From the NCBI RefSeq assembly GCF_028473645.1, contig NZ_CP097269.1:4358001-4422000 (forward strand): a DNA stretch of 64,000 nucleotides, given 5' to 3'. Shown one piece after another: positions 36,782 through 46,344 of the stretch. The position numbers and the translations under genes are program-made. Source of the DNA: Acidovorax sp. GBBC 1281. GTDB taxonomy: Bacteria > Pseudomonadota > Gammaproteobacteria > Burkholderiales > Burkholderiaceae_C. The notes under the pieces are model-generated. The model saw only the letters and a list, made by a program, of their open reading frames with translations, ran no database searches and had not been told where the DNA came from. Within the stretch, counting starts at the first letter, position 1. Each line of letters opens with the position of its first letter.

Positions 36782-37525
36782 ATGCACCAACTCGTCCTGA
36801 TCCGCCACGGAGAATCCACCTGGAACCTCGAGAACCGCTTCACCGGTTGGACCGACGTCGATCTGACGCCCACGGGCGTGGAACAGGCCAAGAGCGCAGG
36901 CCGCCTGCTGAAGGCGGAAGGCTACGAATTCGACCTGGCCTACACCAGCATGCTCAAGCGCGCCACGCGCACGCTGTGGCACACGCTCGACGAGATGGAC
37001 CGCACCTGGCTGCCGGTGCACCACAGCTGGCGCCTGAACGAGCGCCACTACGGCGCCCTGCAGGGCCTGAACAAGGCCGACATGGCCAAGCAATACGGCG
37101 ACGCGCAGGTGCTGGTGTGGCGCCGCAGCTACGACACGCCGCCGCCAGCGCTGGAAGCCGCAGACCCTCGCAGCGAGCGGGGCGACCTGCGCTACGCCAG
37201 CCTGGCCCCCGAGCAGATCCCGCTGACGGAGTGCCTCAAGGACACCGTCGCGCGCGTGCTGCCGTTCTGGAACGAGTCCATGGCGCCCGCCATCCGCGCC
37301 GGCAAGCGCATCGTGGTCGCCGCGCACGGCAACTCGATCCGCGCTTTGATCAAGTACCTGGACGGCATCTCGGACGACGACATCGTCGGCGTGAACATTC
37401 CGAACGGCATCCCCCTGGTTTACGAACTCGATGCGGACCTGAAGCCTCTGCGCCACTACTACCTGGGCGATGCCGAAGCGGCCGCCAAGGCCGCGGCCGC
37501 AGTGGCATCGCAAGGCAAGGCGTAA
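36782..37525 (+). CDS. gpmA: 2,3-bisphosphoglycerate-dependent phosphoglycerate mutase
   Basis: Glycolytic/gluconeogenic interconversion of 3- and 2-phosphoglycerate; 247 aa. The phosphohistidine is in [10 protein letters not shown], the second catalytic His in [34 protein letters not shown] and SYDTPPP are typical of the dPGM type. TAGGGAAACC lies just upstream of the ATG. Confidence 0.96.
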   Translation: MHQLVLIRHGESTWNLENRFTGWTDVDLTPTGVEQAKSAGRLLKAEGYEFDLAYTSMLKRATRTLWHTLDEMDRTWLPVHHSWRLNERHYGALQGLNKADMAKQYGDAQVLVWRRSYDTPPPALEAADPRSERGDLRYASLAPEQIPLTECLKDTVARVLPFWNESMAPAIRAGKRIVVAAHGNSIRALIKYLDGISDDDIVGVNIPNGIPLVYELDADLKPLRHYYLGDAEAAAKAAAAVASQGKA

Positions 37526-37631
37526 AGTCCGTGTAAAGGCAGCCCGCACAGCGCAAAAGTCGCTTCCAGCGCGGAACTGCACTGGGGGCAATCTTTCCAA
37601 GGTGTATATTGAAGCGGCAAAGGTGTTTTTA

Positions 37632-39068
37632 ATGGGCCATAAACTGAAAATCGCAGGTTGGGTGTCGATCGGCGTCGTCGCCGGGGCACTGACCACCGTC
37701 TCCCTGCAGACGGTGGCGCGCGGCGCGATGACGCCGCTGCCGCTTGAGGAAATCCAGCAGCTGTCCGCCGTGTTCGGTCTGGTGAAGACCGATTACGTCG
37801 AGCCGGTCGATGACAAGAAGCTCATCACCGACGCGATCTCGGGCATGGTGTCCAGCCTCGATCCGCACTCCCAGTATTTCGACAAGAAGTCCTTCAAGGA
37901 ATTCCGCGAAGGCACTTCCGGCCGCTTCGTGGGCGTCGGGATCGAGATCACGCAGGAAGACGGGCTCATCAAGGTCGTCTCGCCCATCGAAGGCTCGCCT
38001 GCCTTCCGTGCCGGCCTCAAGACAAACGACCTGATCACCAAGATCGACGACACCGCCGTCAAGGGCCTGGCCCTCAACGACGCGGTCAAGAGAATGCGCG
38101 GCGAGCCGAGCACCCAGGTCACGCTGACGATCTTCCGCAAGGACGAGAGCCGCACGTTCCCGGTGACGATCACGCGCGAAGAGATCAAGACGCAGTCCGT
38201 GAAGGGCAAGGTGATCGAGCCCGGTTACGGCTGGATTCGCCTGTCGCAGTTCCAGGAGCGTACGGTGGACGACTTCGTTCGCAAGATCGAAGAGGTCTAT
38301 CGCCAGGAGCCCAACCTAAAGGGGCTGGTGCTCGATCTGCGCAACGATCCGGGCGGCCTGCTGGATGCGGCCGTGGCCGTTTCCGCCGCCTTCCTGCCCG
38401 AGAACGTCACCGTGGTGACTACGGACGGACAGCTGGCGGAAAGCAAGGCCACCTTCAAGGCGGCACCGGAGTTCTACCAGCGCCGCGGAAATGGCGACCC
38501 GCTCAAGCGGCTGCCTGCCGCTCTCAAGAGCGTGCCCCTGGTGGTGCTGGTCAATGAAGGTTCGGCCTCTGCCAGCGAAATCGTGGCCGGCGCCTTGCAG
38601 GACCACAAGCGCGCCACCATCATGGGCAGCCAGACATTCGGCAAGGGCTCGGTGCAGACGGTGCGCCCCCTGGGCCCGGACACCGGCATCAAGTTGACCA
38701 CCGCGCGCTACTACACCCCCAGCGGCAAGTCCATCCAGGCCAAGGGCATCGTGCCCGACGTGATGGTGGATGAAAGCGCCGAAGGCGATGTGTACGCATC
38801 GCTGCGCATGCGCGAGGCCGATCTCGAAAAGCACCTGACCAGCGGCCAGGGCGAAGAGAAAAAGGACGAAGCTCGCGAGAAGGCCCGCGAAGAAGCGCGC
38901 AAGCGCCTCGAGGAGGAAGCCAAGAAGCCCATCGCCGACCGCAAGATGCCGGAGTTCGGTTCGGACAAGGACTTCCAGTTGGCGCAGGCCCTCAACCAGC
39001 TGAAGGGCCAGTCGGTGCTTGTCAGCAAGACGCAGACCGAACGCAAGGAAGAGAAGAAGGAAAACTAA
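37632..39068 (+). CDS. ctpA: Carboxy-terminal processing protease (S41 family)
   Basis: Periplasmic Ser/Lys protease of 478 aa. It has an N-terminal membrane anchor or signal (KIAGWVSIGVVAGALTTVSL), a PDZ domain at about 95-165 (GVGIEITQEDGLIKVVSPIEG), LVLDLRNDPGGLLDAAV, the catalytic Ser in NEGSASASEIVAGAL and Lys in TFGKGSVQT. A charged Glu/Lys-rich tail follows. The start at 37632 has AAAGGTG upstream; the longer frame overlaps gpmA. A strong terminator follows. Confidence 0.94.
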   Translation: MGHKLKIAGWVSIGVVAGALTTVSLQTVARGAMTPLPLEEIQQLSAVFGLVKTDYVEPVDDKKLITDAISGMVSSLDPHSQYFDKKSFKEFREGTSGRFVGVGIEITQEDGLIKVVSPIEGSPAFRAGLKTNDLITKIDDTAVKGLALNDAVKRMRGEPSTQVTLTIFRKDESRTFPVTITREEIKTQSVKGKVIEPGYGWIRLSQFQERTVDDFVRKIEEVYRQEPNLKGLVLDLRNDPGGLLDAAVAVSAAFLPENVTVVTTDGQLAESKATFKAAPEFYQRRGNGDPLKRLPAALKSVPLVVLVNEGSASASEIVAGALQDHKRATIMGSQTFGKGSVQTVRPLGPDTGIKLTTARYYTPSGKSIQAKGIVPDVMVDESAEGDVYASLRMREADLEKHLTSGQGEEKKDEAREKAREEARKRLEEEAKKPIADRKMPEFGSDKDFQLAQALNQLKGQSVLVSKTQTERKEEKKEN

Positions 39069-39089
39069 ATCCCTTCTGGATTCACCGAC

Positions 39090-39121
39090 GGCCGGGCGCC
39101 TTTCAGGCGCCCGGCCTTTTT
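39090..39121 (+). terminator. Terminator after ctpA
   Basis: GGCCGGGCGCC, loop TTTCA, GGCGCCCGGCC, then TTTTT: an 11-bp perfect GC stem. Confidence 0.95.
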
Positions 39122-39154
39122 CATGGCCTTCGCCACTGCCTCCGTTTCCAGCCC

Positions 39155-39910
39155 ATGACAGACGATCAGCTACTGCGCTATTCGCGCCACATCATGCTCG
39201 ACGAGATCGGGATCGAAGGCCAGGAACGCATCCTGGCCGCCCATGCGCTCGTGATCGGGGCGGGCGGGCTGGGCTCGCCCGCCGCCCTGTTCCTGGCCTC
39301 TGCCGGCGTGGGACGCATCACCCTGGTGGACGACGATGTGGTGGACCTGACCAACCTGCAGCGCCAGATCGCCCACACCACGGAGCGCGTCGGAGACTCG
39401 AAGGTGCACTCTGCCGCTCAGGCGCTGCAGGCGTTGAATCCGGGCGTGCGGGTGGATGCCGTCCAGGCCCGGGCCGACAAGGAATGGCTCGATGAATGGG
39501 TGGGCCAGGCCACCGTGGTGCTCGACTGCAGCGACAACTATGCAACACGCCATGCCGTGAACGCCGCTTGCGTGGCCCACCGCACGCCACTCGTCACGGG
39601 CGCCGCCATCCGCTTCGACGGGCAGATCACCGTCATCGACCCGCGCCATCCGCAAGCGCCGTGCTACGCCTGCATCTTTCCGCCGGACTCAGCGTTCGAA
39701 GAAGCCCAGTGCGCCACCCTGGGCGTGTTCGCGCCGATGGTCGGCATCATCGGCGCCATGCAGGCGGCGGAAGCCCTGAAGCTCATCGTGGGGTTCGGTG
39801 AATCGCTGGCGGGGCGGCTCTCGATGCTCGACGGGCGTTCCATGGAATGGACTGTGATGAAAATTCCACGCCACGGACACTGCCGCGTATGTAGCCACGC
39901 CACACCGTAG
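39155..39910 (+). CDS. HesA/MoeB/ThiF family adenylyltransferase
   Basis: E1-like enzyme that adenylates the C-terminal glycine of a small sulfur carrier (MoaD or ThiS type). 251 aa with RYSRHIMLDEIGIEGQERI, the nucleotide loop GAGGLGSPAALFLASAGVG, DLTNLQRQIAH, DCSDNYATRH, and zinc cysteines CYAC and CRVC. It matches MoeB more than ThiF in the N-terminus. No moaD or thiS lies nearby, so the partner is unknown. Confidence 0.9.
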   Translation: MTDDQLLRYSRHIMLDEIGIEGQERILAAHALVIGAGGLGSPAALFLASAGVGRITLVDDDVVDLTNLQRQIAHTTERVGDSKVHSAAQALQALNPGVRVDAVQARADKEWLDEWVGQATVVLDCSDNYATRHAVNAACVAHRTPLVTGAAIRFDGQITVIDPRHPQAPCYACIFPPDSAFEEAQCATLGVFAPMVGIIGAMQAAEALKLIVGFGESLAGRLSMLDGRSMEWTVMKIPRHGHCRVCSHATP

Positions 39911-40026
39911 GAAGAATCCTACCGGCTCAGCATGTTGCTACTGGCAGAATGACACATTGGTTCCCCATAAAGTGAAGCTGTGATCACATTCTCATTCTGC
40001 CGTCGTGATCCGGACTGGACCCCACA

Positions 40027-40431
40027 GTGAAACTGCGCACCTACATTGTTGAAGACAACGCCACCATCCGAGAAAACCTGATCGGCACGCTTGAGGAACT
40101 GGCGGAGGTGGAAGCCGTAGGCATTGCAGAAACCGAAGACGAAGGCAAAGAGTGGCTGGCCAACAATGCAGGCCAGTGGGACCTGGCCATCGTCGATCTT
40201 TTTCTGAGACAGGGAAGCGGTCTGGGCGTCTTGGCAGCGTGCCGCAATCGCACCGCGGGCCAGAAGATGGTGGTGCTCAGCAACTATGCAACGCCGGACG
40301 TTCGCATGCGCTGCGCCCAATTGGGCGTAGATGCCGTGTTCGACAAATCCAATGAGATCGACGCACTGGTTGAGTACTGCGTAGAGCACAGCACAGCCCG
40401 CCAGGCCAACCCCAAATCCGCCACCGGCTGA
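40027..40431 (+). CDS. Receiver-only response regulator
   Basis: A 134-aa CheY-like protein starting at GTG 40027. It has the acidic pair Glu9-Asp10 (YIVEDNATI), phospho-acceptor Asp57 (LAIVDLFLRQGSG), Ser85 (VVLSNYA) and Lys107 (VFDKSNE), with no output domain. It is convergent with the LuxR-type regulator at 40536, the two separated by a shared terminator. It may feed into the nearby kinase or act as a phosphate sink; that is inference. Confidence 0.88.
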   Translation: MKLRTYIVEDNATIRENLIGTLEELAEVEAVGIAETEDEGKEWLANNAGQWDLAIVDLFLRQGSGLGVLAACRNRTAGQKMVVLSNYATPDVRMRCAQLGVDAVFDKSNEIDALVEYCVEHSTARQANPKSATG

Positions 40432-40489
40432 GCCGAAAGGCCGTGGCCATCAGGTCGGGTTCAGGCCCCTTTTCCCCCGTCCCAATTTG

Positions 40490-40521
40490 AAAACGGCCAC
40501 CGATTTCCCGGTGGCCGTTTT
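40490..40521. terminator. Bidirectional terminator between convergent regulators
   Basis: AAAACGGCCACC, loop GATTTCCC, GGTGGCCGTTTT. Flanking A and T runs make it work in both directions, for the receiver gene (+) and the LuxR-type gene (-). Confidence 0.93.
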
Positions 40522-40535
40522 GCTTGGGTGCTGGT

Positions 40536-41168
40536 TCAATCGATCAGCTTGTTCTTCAGTGCGTAGTAGGTCAGGTCGCTGTTGGACGACAGCGCCATCT
40601 TTTCCATCAGGCGCGTGCGGTAGGTGCTCACGGTCTTCACGCTGAGCGACAACGACTTGGCGATGTCGCCCGCGGTCTCGCCCTTGGCCAGCTTGAGGAA
40701 CACCTGGAACTCGCGCTCCGACAGTTGTTCGTGTGGCGGCGCATCGTCCTTGCGGTTGAGCTGCTGGGCCAGCAGATCGGCCACGGCAGGGGTCAGGTAG
40801 CGGCGGCCCAGCGAGATCGTGCGAATGGCTTCGACGATCTCCTTGGGGTCGCATTCCTTGTTGAGGTAGCCGCTGGCGCCCTGGCGAATCAGGTTGATGG
40901 CGTAGTGCTCTTCCGGATAGCCGCTGAGGATCAGGATGCCCATGTCGGGCGCCTTCGCACGCAGCATGGCCAGCGCGTCGAGACCGCTTTGGCCGGGCAT
41001 CGACAAGTCCATGAGCAGCACATCGATCTCCTGTGCACGAACCAGATCGATCGCCTCGCGCCCATTGGACGCCTCACCCACCACCCGGAGGTCTACATGT
41101 TCTGACAAAAATTGTCGCAATCCCGAGCGGACAATCGCATGGTCATCCACAATGCCGATCTTGATCAT
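40536..41168 (-). CDS. NarL/FixJ-type response regulator
   Basis: 210 aa. The receiver has Asp8-Asp9 (GIVDDHAIV), phospho-acceptor Asp54 (LLMDLSMPG) and Lys in YLNKECD. The C-terminal LuxR-type helix-turn-helix has LSEREFQVFLKLAKGETAGDIAKSL and VKTVSTYRTRLMEKM. It is divergent from the histidine kinase at 41309, with 140 bp between starts, forming a likely cognate pair. The start at 41168 (MIKIGIVDD) is chosen over a TTG 15 bases upstream. Confidence 0.93.
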   Translation of the reverse strand: MIKIGIVDDHAIVRSGLRQFLSEHVDLRVVGEASNGREAIDLVRAQEIDVLLMDLSMPGQSGLDALAMLRAKAPDMGILILSGYPEEHYAINLIRQGASGYLNKECDPKEIVEAIRTISLGRRYLTPAVADLLAQQLNRKDDAPPHEQLSEREFQVFLKLAKGETAGDIAKSLSLSVKTVSTYRTRLMEKMALSSNSDLTYYALKNKLID

Positions 41169-41308
41169 TGAGCGTTCTTTCAAGGGGCAGCCAAGCTGCC
41201 CGTTATCGTTCTGGTAGCCAATTCACCCGTTGCGGGCGTGCCTGCAGCGGAACACCGCTGGCTGGTGACATTATCCAGAAATCACCCGCCTGTCTTTCGG
41301 AGAAACCT

Positions 41309-42652
41309 ATGCGTTGGTCCAATTTTCGCAAGATGGCTGTCAGCTTGCCCCTGGCACTGCTGGCTGCATCGGCGCTGGTTGGCATCAACGAGGCCGGTTA
41401 TGACCGCTCGCACGATGCGGTCAGCGCCCTCTCTCGCACCTACACCACCCGCGCCGCGCTTGATCGCATGATGCAGAACATGCTCGATGCGGAGACCGGT
41501 CTTCGGGGCTATCTGCTGACGGGCGACGAGCGTTATCTCGAGCCCTACGAGAAAGCCGCGTCCACCATCAACAGCAATCTGGACGAGCTGCGCGCCATCT
41601 TCACTGCATCCTCGGTCGAAGACCAGGAGGACTTCACGCAGCTGTCGCGGCAGATATCCCGCAAGATGTCCGAACTCGATCTGAGCTTGCGGCTGCGGCG
41701 CCAGGACAACGACGATGCGTGGAAGTTCGTGCTGTCCACCGACGTGGGCAAGGAGAACATGGATGCCATCCGTTCGCTGTCGGGCCGGCTGACGGAACGC
41801 AGCACCGACCGCACCAACCACAGCACGCAAGAGATCCTTCATTCCCTCATGCTGTCGCGCATCGGTATCGCGACCATGGCGGCCATCGGGCTGCTGGCGT
41901 TCTACATGTACCTGCGGCAGGCGAGCGCACTGCAGTCGTTCAACCAGCGCGAGCAGGAAACGCTCGAGCGCGAGCGTGATCGGCTCGAACAGTTGGTGCG
42001 GGAGCGCACTGCGTCCCTCACCGAACTGGCGAACCACCTGCAGCAGGTGCGCGAGGACGAACGCGGCCACTTGGCGCGCGAGCTGCATGACGAGCTGGGC
42101 GCCCTGCTCACCGCGGCCAAGCTCGACGTGGCGCGCCTCAAATCCAGGGTGGATTCCCAGGCGCCTGAAATCTCCGAACGCCTCAAACACCTGACTGACA
42201 CGCTCAACAGCGGCATTGCGCTCAAGCGCCGCATCATCGAAGACCTGCGGCCTTCGTCGCTGTTCAACCTGGGGCTGACGGCATCGCTTGAAATCCTGGG
42301 CCGCGAGTTCGCAGAACGCAGCAATGTGGAGGTGGACCTGAATCTGGAAGCGGTGGAACTGCCCGAATCCGTTCAACTGACCATCTACCGCATGGTCCAG
42401 GAATCGCTGACGAACATCGGCAAATACGCCAACGCCAGCAAGGTGCTGGTCGCCGTGCACAACTACCCCACGCACGTGGCGGTGCAGATCCGCGACAACG
42501 GCAGCGGCTTCGACACGGGCAAGGCCAACCCTTCCGCCCACGGCCTGATGGGCATGCGGCACCGGGTCGAGGCCGCTGGCGGCCGCCTGACCGTCACATC
42601 CGAGCCCGGCGAGGGAACCCTCGTTTCCGCCGTGCTGCCGCACGTGCACTGA
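41309..42652 (+). CDS. CHASE3-type sensor histidine kinase (HisKA_3)
   Basis: Inner-membrane kinase of 447 aa. It has a first span (MAVSLPLALLAASALVGI), a periplasmic CHASE3-like region with the family hallmark MLDAETGLRGYLLTGDERYLEPY, and a second span (IGIATMAAIGLLAFYMYL). A coiled coil leads to an H-box with His260 (LARELHDELG), and a HATPase with NIGKYANAS, DNGSGF and GLMGMRHRVEA. It starts at ATG 41309 behind CGGAGA. The stimulus is unknown. Downstream stress genes may be its targets. Confidence 0.92.
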   Translation: MRWSNFRKMAVSLPLALLAASALVGINEAGYDRSHDAVSALSRTYTTRAALDRMMQNMLDAETGLRGYLLTGDERYLEPYEKAASTINSNLDELRAIFTASSVEDQEDFTQLSRQISRKMSELDLSLRLRRQDNDDAWKFVLSTDVGKENMDAIRSLSGRLTERSTDRTNHSTQEILHSLMLSRIGIATMAAIGLLAFYMYLRQASALQSFNQREQETLERERDRLEQLVRERTASLTELANHLQQVREDERGHLARELHDELGALLTAAKLDVARLKSRVDSQAPEISERLKHLTDTLNSGIALKRRIIEDLRPSSLFNLGLTASLEILGREFAERSNVEVDLNLEAVELPESVQLTIYRMVQESLTNIGKYANASKVLVAVHNYPTHVAVQIRDNGSGFDTGKANPSAHGLMGMRHRVEAAGGRLTVTSEPGEGTLVSAVLPHVH

Positions 42653-42882
42653 GAGGGCGAAGCGGGCCCAGGCGCAGCGCCCGCAAGCCCTTTTTGACCG
42701 GAATGGCCTCTGTCGGCCACCCGTGATTTTTGAGAGATCCTCCCTCATGGGCGGCGTCCTACATGGGTGCGCGCCAGGGACCGGCAGCCACCCCGCACCG
42801 CGAAAACTACATTCAATCCCAGGCGCTGACCGATGCGCCCCCTACCAACCCGCCGGAACTTCTGGTGCAAGAGGAGATGGAT

Positions 42883-43047
42883 ATGTTGCATTACGCAGTG
42901 GTTTTCCTGGTGATCGCTTTGATTGCCGCACTTTTTGGCTTTGGCGGTATCGCTGCCGGCGCCGTTGGCATTGCGAAGATTCTTTTCTTCGTGTTCGTGA
43001 TCATGGCCGTGGTCACCTTCGTGCTGAGCCTGCTCAAACGCGGTTAA
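42883..43047 (+). CDS. DUF1328 family small membrane protein
   Basis: A 54-aa protein (starting [20 protein letters not shown]) with two membrane spans and the conserved [18 protein letters not shown] of the DUF1328/YtjA family. GAGGAG precedes the start. It is the first gene of a stress-type cluster (ElaB-like, ferritin-like, BON). Confidence 0.92.
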   Translation: MLHYAVVFLVIALIAALFGFGGIAAGAVGIAKILFFVFVIMAVVTFVLSLLKRG

Positions 43048-43107
43048 CGCACTGAACGCACCGCACACCGAAGCGCTCACCAGTCCAAAACCCCAAGGAA
43101 CCCAACC

Positions 43108-43506
43108 ATGATCGACACCCAGAACGCCGCGAAAAAAGCCGTGGATTCCGCACACAACGCCGCAGACAGCGTGCTCGACTCCGCCAAGGACGCCGTGCAA
43201 TCCACCCGCGACGCAGCCAACAACACCCTGGACAAGGCCGCACGCAAAGTGGACGAGCTCCATGGTGAGGTGAACCCGCTGATCGACGATCTCGCAGCCC
43301 GTGCACAAGACCTCGCATCGCGCGGCATCTCCTACTGCGCAGACACCACGGAACGCGCCCGCCGCCAACTCAACCAGGCGGCCGATGTCACGACGCGCTA
43401 CGTAGTCGAACAACCCGGCAAATCCATGTTGCTGGCTGCCGCTGCAGGCGCCGCAGTGGCCACGCTGTGCCTGATGAGCCGCCGCCCCCGCCGCCACGAA
43501 TATTGA
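43108..43506 (+). CDS. ElaB/YqjD-like (DUF883-type) membrane-tethered protein
   Basis: 132 aa. It begins with a long Ala/Asp/Lys-rich amphipathic helix with heptad character (AAKKAVDSAHNAADSVLDSA) and ends in a membrane anchor (VEQPGKSMLLAAAAGAAVATL) and a basic tail (MSRRPRRHEY). The pattern matches ElaB/YqjD proteins, which tether ribosomes or respond to stress in E. coli. A late-embryogenesis-like protein is the alternative reading. Confidence 0.75.
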   Translation: MIDTQNAAKKAVDSAHNAADSVLDSAKDAVQSTRDAANNTLDKAARKVDELHGEVNPLIDDLAARAQDLASRGISYCADTTERARRQLNQAADVTTRYVVEQPGKSMLLAAAAGAAVATLCLMSRRPRRHEY

Positions 43507-43557
43507 TTCCACTGGCAACTGCTTAAAACACTTCAATAACAAAGAGCGAGCGTCCCC

Positions 43558-44130
43558 ATGTCCCCTGTCACCACCATCAACACGGCCAGCAATCCGGCGG
43601 CCCCTTCCGAGACCCTCGTGCTCGACGAAAAGGCGCTGCACTACGCAGCGACGCAGGATCTTGATGAAGGGGCTGTCACGCCCGCCTACGGCCCATACCG
43701 CGACGCCATCGTGAAGCTGCTGAACGACGCACTCGCCACCGAATTGGTGTGCGTGCTGCGCTACAAGCGGCACCATTTCACGGCGGACGGCATGGAGTCG
43801 CCGGCCATCGCGGCCGAATTCCTGGTGCATGCAAACGAGGAGTCCGCCCATGCGGACAAGATCGCGCAACGCATCGTGCAGCTCGGCGGCGAGCCCGATT
43901 TTTCGCCCAGCTCGCTCGAAGAGCGCAGCCACGCGGACTACGACGAATCGTCCGACCTCAAGGCCATGGTGCGAGCCAACCTGGTGGCCGAGCGGATCGC
44001 CGTCGAGGCCTATCGCCAGATGATCACTTTGATCGGCGACAAGGACCCGACGACGCGCCGGATGCTGGAAGGCATCCTGGCGGACGAAGAAGAGCATGCC
44101 GACGAACTCAAGGACTGGCTGCAGCGCTGA
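43558..44130 (+). CDS. Ferritin-like domain protein (bacterioferritin/Dps-like)
   Basis: A 190-aa four-helix-bundle protein with probable diiron ligands: ELVCVLRYKRHHF, HANEESAHADKIAQRI (E..H), VAERIAVEAYRQM and DEEEHADELKDWL (E..H). A 40-residue N-terminal extension precedes the bundle. It likely stores iron or protects against peroxide. It sits between the ElaB-like and BON genes. Confidence 0.87.
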   Translation: MSPVTTINTASNPAAPSETLVLDEKALHYAATQDLDEGAVTPAYGPYRDAIVKLLNDALATELVCVLRYKRHHFTADGMESPAIAAEFLVHANEESAHADKIAQRIVQLGGEPDFSPSSLEERSHADYDESSDLKAMVRANLVAERIAVEAYRQMITLIGDKDPTTRRMLEGILADEEEHADELKDWLQR

Positions 44131-44242
44131 AAGGCGACGCCGCCACCAAGAAACAGTTCATCGACCGCGGGGGGTGCAACAGGTCGGTGGGCTGCAGAAT
44201 CCCAAAGCACCCGTGTTAACAAACCAAACCAAGGAAATAACC

Positions 44243-44557
44243 ATGAAATACGCACGTGCCCTCGCTTTTGCAGCCCTCGCTGGCGCAACCATCATCTCCG
44301 CCGGTTGCTCGGTGGCGCGCGACCAGCAGACCGTCGGCTCCTATGTGGACGACGCCGGCATCACGACCGCTGTGAAGGCCAAGATGGCTGAAGACAAGTC
44401 CGTGTCCGCCACGTCCATCAGCGTCGAAACGCTGAACGGCACTGTGCAGCTGTCGGGCTTCGCCAAGTCGCAGACCGAAAAGAACACGGCCGAATCCATC
44501 GCACGCAACACCAAGCACGTGCGTGACGTGCGCAACAGCATCGTCGTGCGTCCTTGA
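44243..44557 (+). CDS. BON-domain lipoprotein
   Basis: 104 aa with a lipoprotein leader ending ISAGC and one BON domain: DDAGITTAVKAKMAED, ISVETLNGTVQLSGFAKS and ARNTKHVRDVRNSIVV. OsmY-type BON proteins bind phospholipid and are stress-induced. The start follows AAGGAAATAACC. A terminator closes the cluster. Confidence 0.92.
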   Translation: MKYARALAFAALAGATIISAGCSVARDQQTVGSYVDDAGITTAVKAKMAEDKSVSATSISVETLNGTVQLSGFAKSQTEKNTAESIARNTKHVRDVRNSIVVRP

Positions 44558-44593
44558 GACCACGCAGGCCCGCGTGGCCTGCGGAAACCTTGC

Positions 44594-44625
44594 AAAAACA
44601 GGCTCTTCGGAGCCTGTTTTTGTTT
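44594..44625 (+). terminator. Terminator after the BON gene
   Basis: AAAAACAGGCTC, loop TTCG, GAGCCTGTTTTTGTTT: a UUCG tetraloop on an A/T-flanked stem. Confidence 0.92.
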
Positions 44626-44699
44626 CGCCAACCCCTTGGGTTGCCACAGGCTTGCCGCAAGTGCAATGCAAGATTCCTCACAGGCTCTAAGCTCGCACC

Positions 44700-45824
44700 A
44701 TGCAGGTATTCAATTGCGACCAATGCGGTCACCTCGTTTTCTTCGACAGCGTCCAATGCTTGCATTGCGGCGCCAAGCTCGCCTTCCTGCCAGATCAATT
44801 GACGATGGCCGCGCTGGTGCCCGCGGTATCGGGCCTGCGTGACGACTCCGACCTGTGGGAGCGGGTGGCGGACGCTGGCCGGGGCAGTGCCCAGCCGCTG
44901 TACCGGCTGTGCCACCACCGCACCGCACATCGCGCCTGCAACTTCGCGCTGCAGGGCGACGACCCTCAGGCTCTGTGCGTGTCCTGCCGGCAGACGCGCA
45001 TCCTCCCCGACCTGTCGGAGCCCGCCAACCTGCGCCGCTGGAAGCAGATCGAACACGCCAAGCGGCAGCTGTACTACACGCTGGCCAAGCTGGGCCTGGA
45101 GCCGGCGCCCGCCGGCGAAAGCCCTGCGTTCGAGTTTCTGGCCGACCAGCCTGGGTACCCCGTGATCACCGGGCATTCGAGCGGCACCATCACCCTCAAC
45201 ATCGCCGAAGCCGACGACGACGAACGGGCACGCCGCCGGCTGGCGCTGCACGAGCCCTACCGCACGCTGATCGGCCACCTGCGGCACGAATCCGGGCATT
45301 TCTACTGGGACCGGTTGCTGCGCGACCAGGGCAAGCTGGACCACTTCCGTGCCGTGTTCGGCGACGAGCGGCAGGACTACGGCGCGGCGCTGCAGGCTTA
45401 CTACGCCAGCAGCCCGCACCTGCGGGACTGGGGCGACCACCATGTGAGCGCCTACGCCACGGCCCACCCGTGGGAAGACTGGGCGGAGACCTGGGCGCAC
45501 TACCTGCACATGGTCGATCTGCTGGAGACGGCGTCGAGCTACCGCACCGGGCTTCAGATCCCGAAGCCCAAAGCGGGCGCGGCACGGCGCTTCACGATGA
45601 ACGACCCGTTCGCCACGCAGTCCCCGGATTTCGATGCGATGGTCAGCGAATGGGTGCCACTCACCCTGCTGCTCAACAGCCTGAACCGCAGCCTGGGCCA
45701 GCAGGATGCCTATCCGTTCGCCCTGTCGTCCGGGGCGCTCGCCAAGCTGCGCTTCGTGCACGAACTGGTGCAGTCCGCCCGCAACCGCGCACGGCCCGAA
45801 CCGATGAAAGCACTGCAAGCCTGA
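44700..45824 (+). CDS. Putative zinc-binding metallopeptidase
   Basis: 374 aa. The N-terminal zinc ribbon has CDQCG and CLHCG, further cysteines lie in RLCHHRT and CVSCRQT, and the peptidase core has HESGH (His196-Glu197-His200) in GHLRHESGHFYWDRLL, with a third acidic/His region WEDWAETWAHYLHM. This fits the peptidase_Mx family (PF15887). No signal peptide, so it is cytoplasmic. Substrates are unknown. Confidence 0.88.
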   Translation: MQVFNCDQCGHLVFFDSVQCLHCGAKLAFLPDQLTMAALVPAVSGLRDDSDLWERVADAGRGSAQPLYRLCHHRTAHRACNFALQGDDPQALCVSCRQTRILPDLSEPANLRRWKQIEHAKRQLYYTLAKLGLEPAPAGESPAFEFLADQPGYPVITGHSSGTITLNIAEADDDERARRRLALHEPYRTLIGHLRHESGHFYWDRLLRDQGKLDHFRAVFGDERQDYGAALQAYYASSPHLRDWGDHHVSAYATAHPWEDWAETWAHYLHMVDLLETASSYRTGLQIPKPKAGAARRFTMNDPFATQSPDFDAMVSEWVPLTLLLNSLNRSLGQQDAYPFALSSGALAKLRFVHELVQSARNRARPEPMKALQA

Positions 45825-45846
45825 CGGCGCCCGCCGCCAAGACGCC

Positions 45847-46344
45847 TCAAGACGACTGCGCGCGCACCTTCACGGCCAGGCGCTCGGACACTTCCGGGGA
45901 AACGAACTTGTCCACCTCGCCGCCCAGCAGGGCGATCTCTCGCACGAAGGTGCTGCTGATGAACTGGAACTTGTCGCTGGGCGTGAGAAAGACGGTTTCC
46001 ACCTCGGGCATGAGGCTGCGGTTCATGCCTGCCAGCTGGAACTCGTAGTCGAAATCGGTCACGGCGCGCAGGCCGCGCACCATGGCCTTGCCGCCGCGCT
46101 CGACCACGAAGTCGCGCAGCAGGCCGGAGAAGGTCTCGACCTGCACCTGCGGATAGGCGCGCACTGCTTCGCGGACCATCTCGATGCGCTCTTCCAGGCT
46201 GAACAGGGTCTTCTTGTGGTGGCCTGCCGCCACGGCCACGATCACCCGGCCGAAGAGCTGCGTGGCGCGGCGCACCACGTCTTCATGGCCCAGCGTGATG
46301 GGATCGAAGGTGCCGGGATAGATGGCGAGGACGTTCTGGGCCAT
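45847..46344 (-). CDS. coaD: Phosphopantetheine adenylyltransferase
   Basis: Penultimate CoA step, 165 aa. It has the nucleotidyl-transfer motif YPGTFDPITLGHEDVV (TxGH), MVRGLRAVTDFDYE and ISSTFVREIALLGG. The start at 46344 begins MAQNVLAIYPG. rsmD, its usual partner, lies 180 bp upstream on the same strand with a repeat element between them. Confidence 0.96.
   Translation of the reverse strand: MAQNVLAIYPGTFDPITLGHEDVVRRATQLFGRVIVAVAAGHHKKTLFSLEERIEMVREAVRAYPQVQVETFSGLLRDFVVERGGKAMVRGLRAVTDFDYEFQLAGMNRSLMPEVETVFLTPSDKFQFISSTFVREIALLGGEVDKFVSPEVSERLAVKVRAQSS

Noticed and set aside
41168..41308. N-terminal extension of the histidine kinase by 47 codons
   Set aside because: It would overlap the divergent regulator's promoter and lacks a ribosome site; ATG 41309 has CGGAGA and starts the first membrane span.
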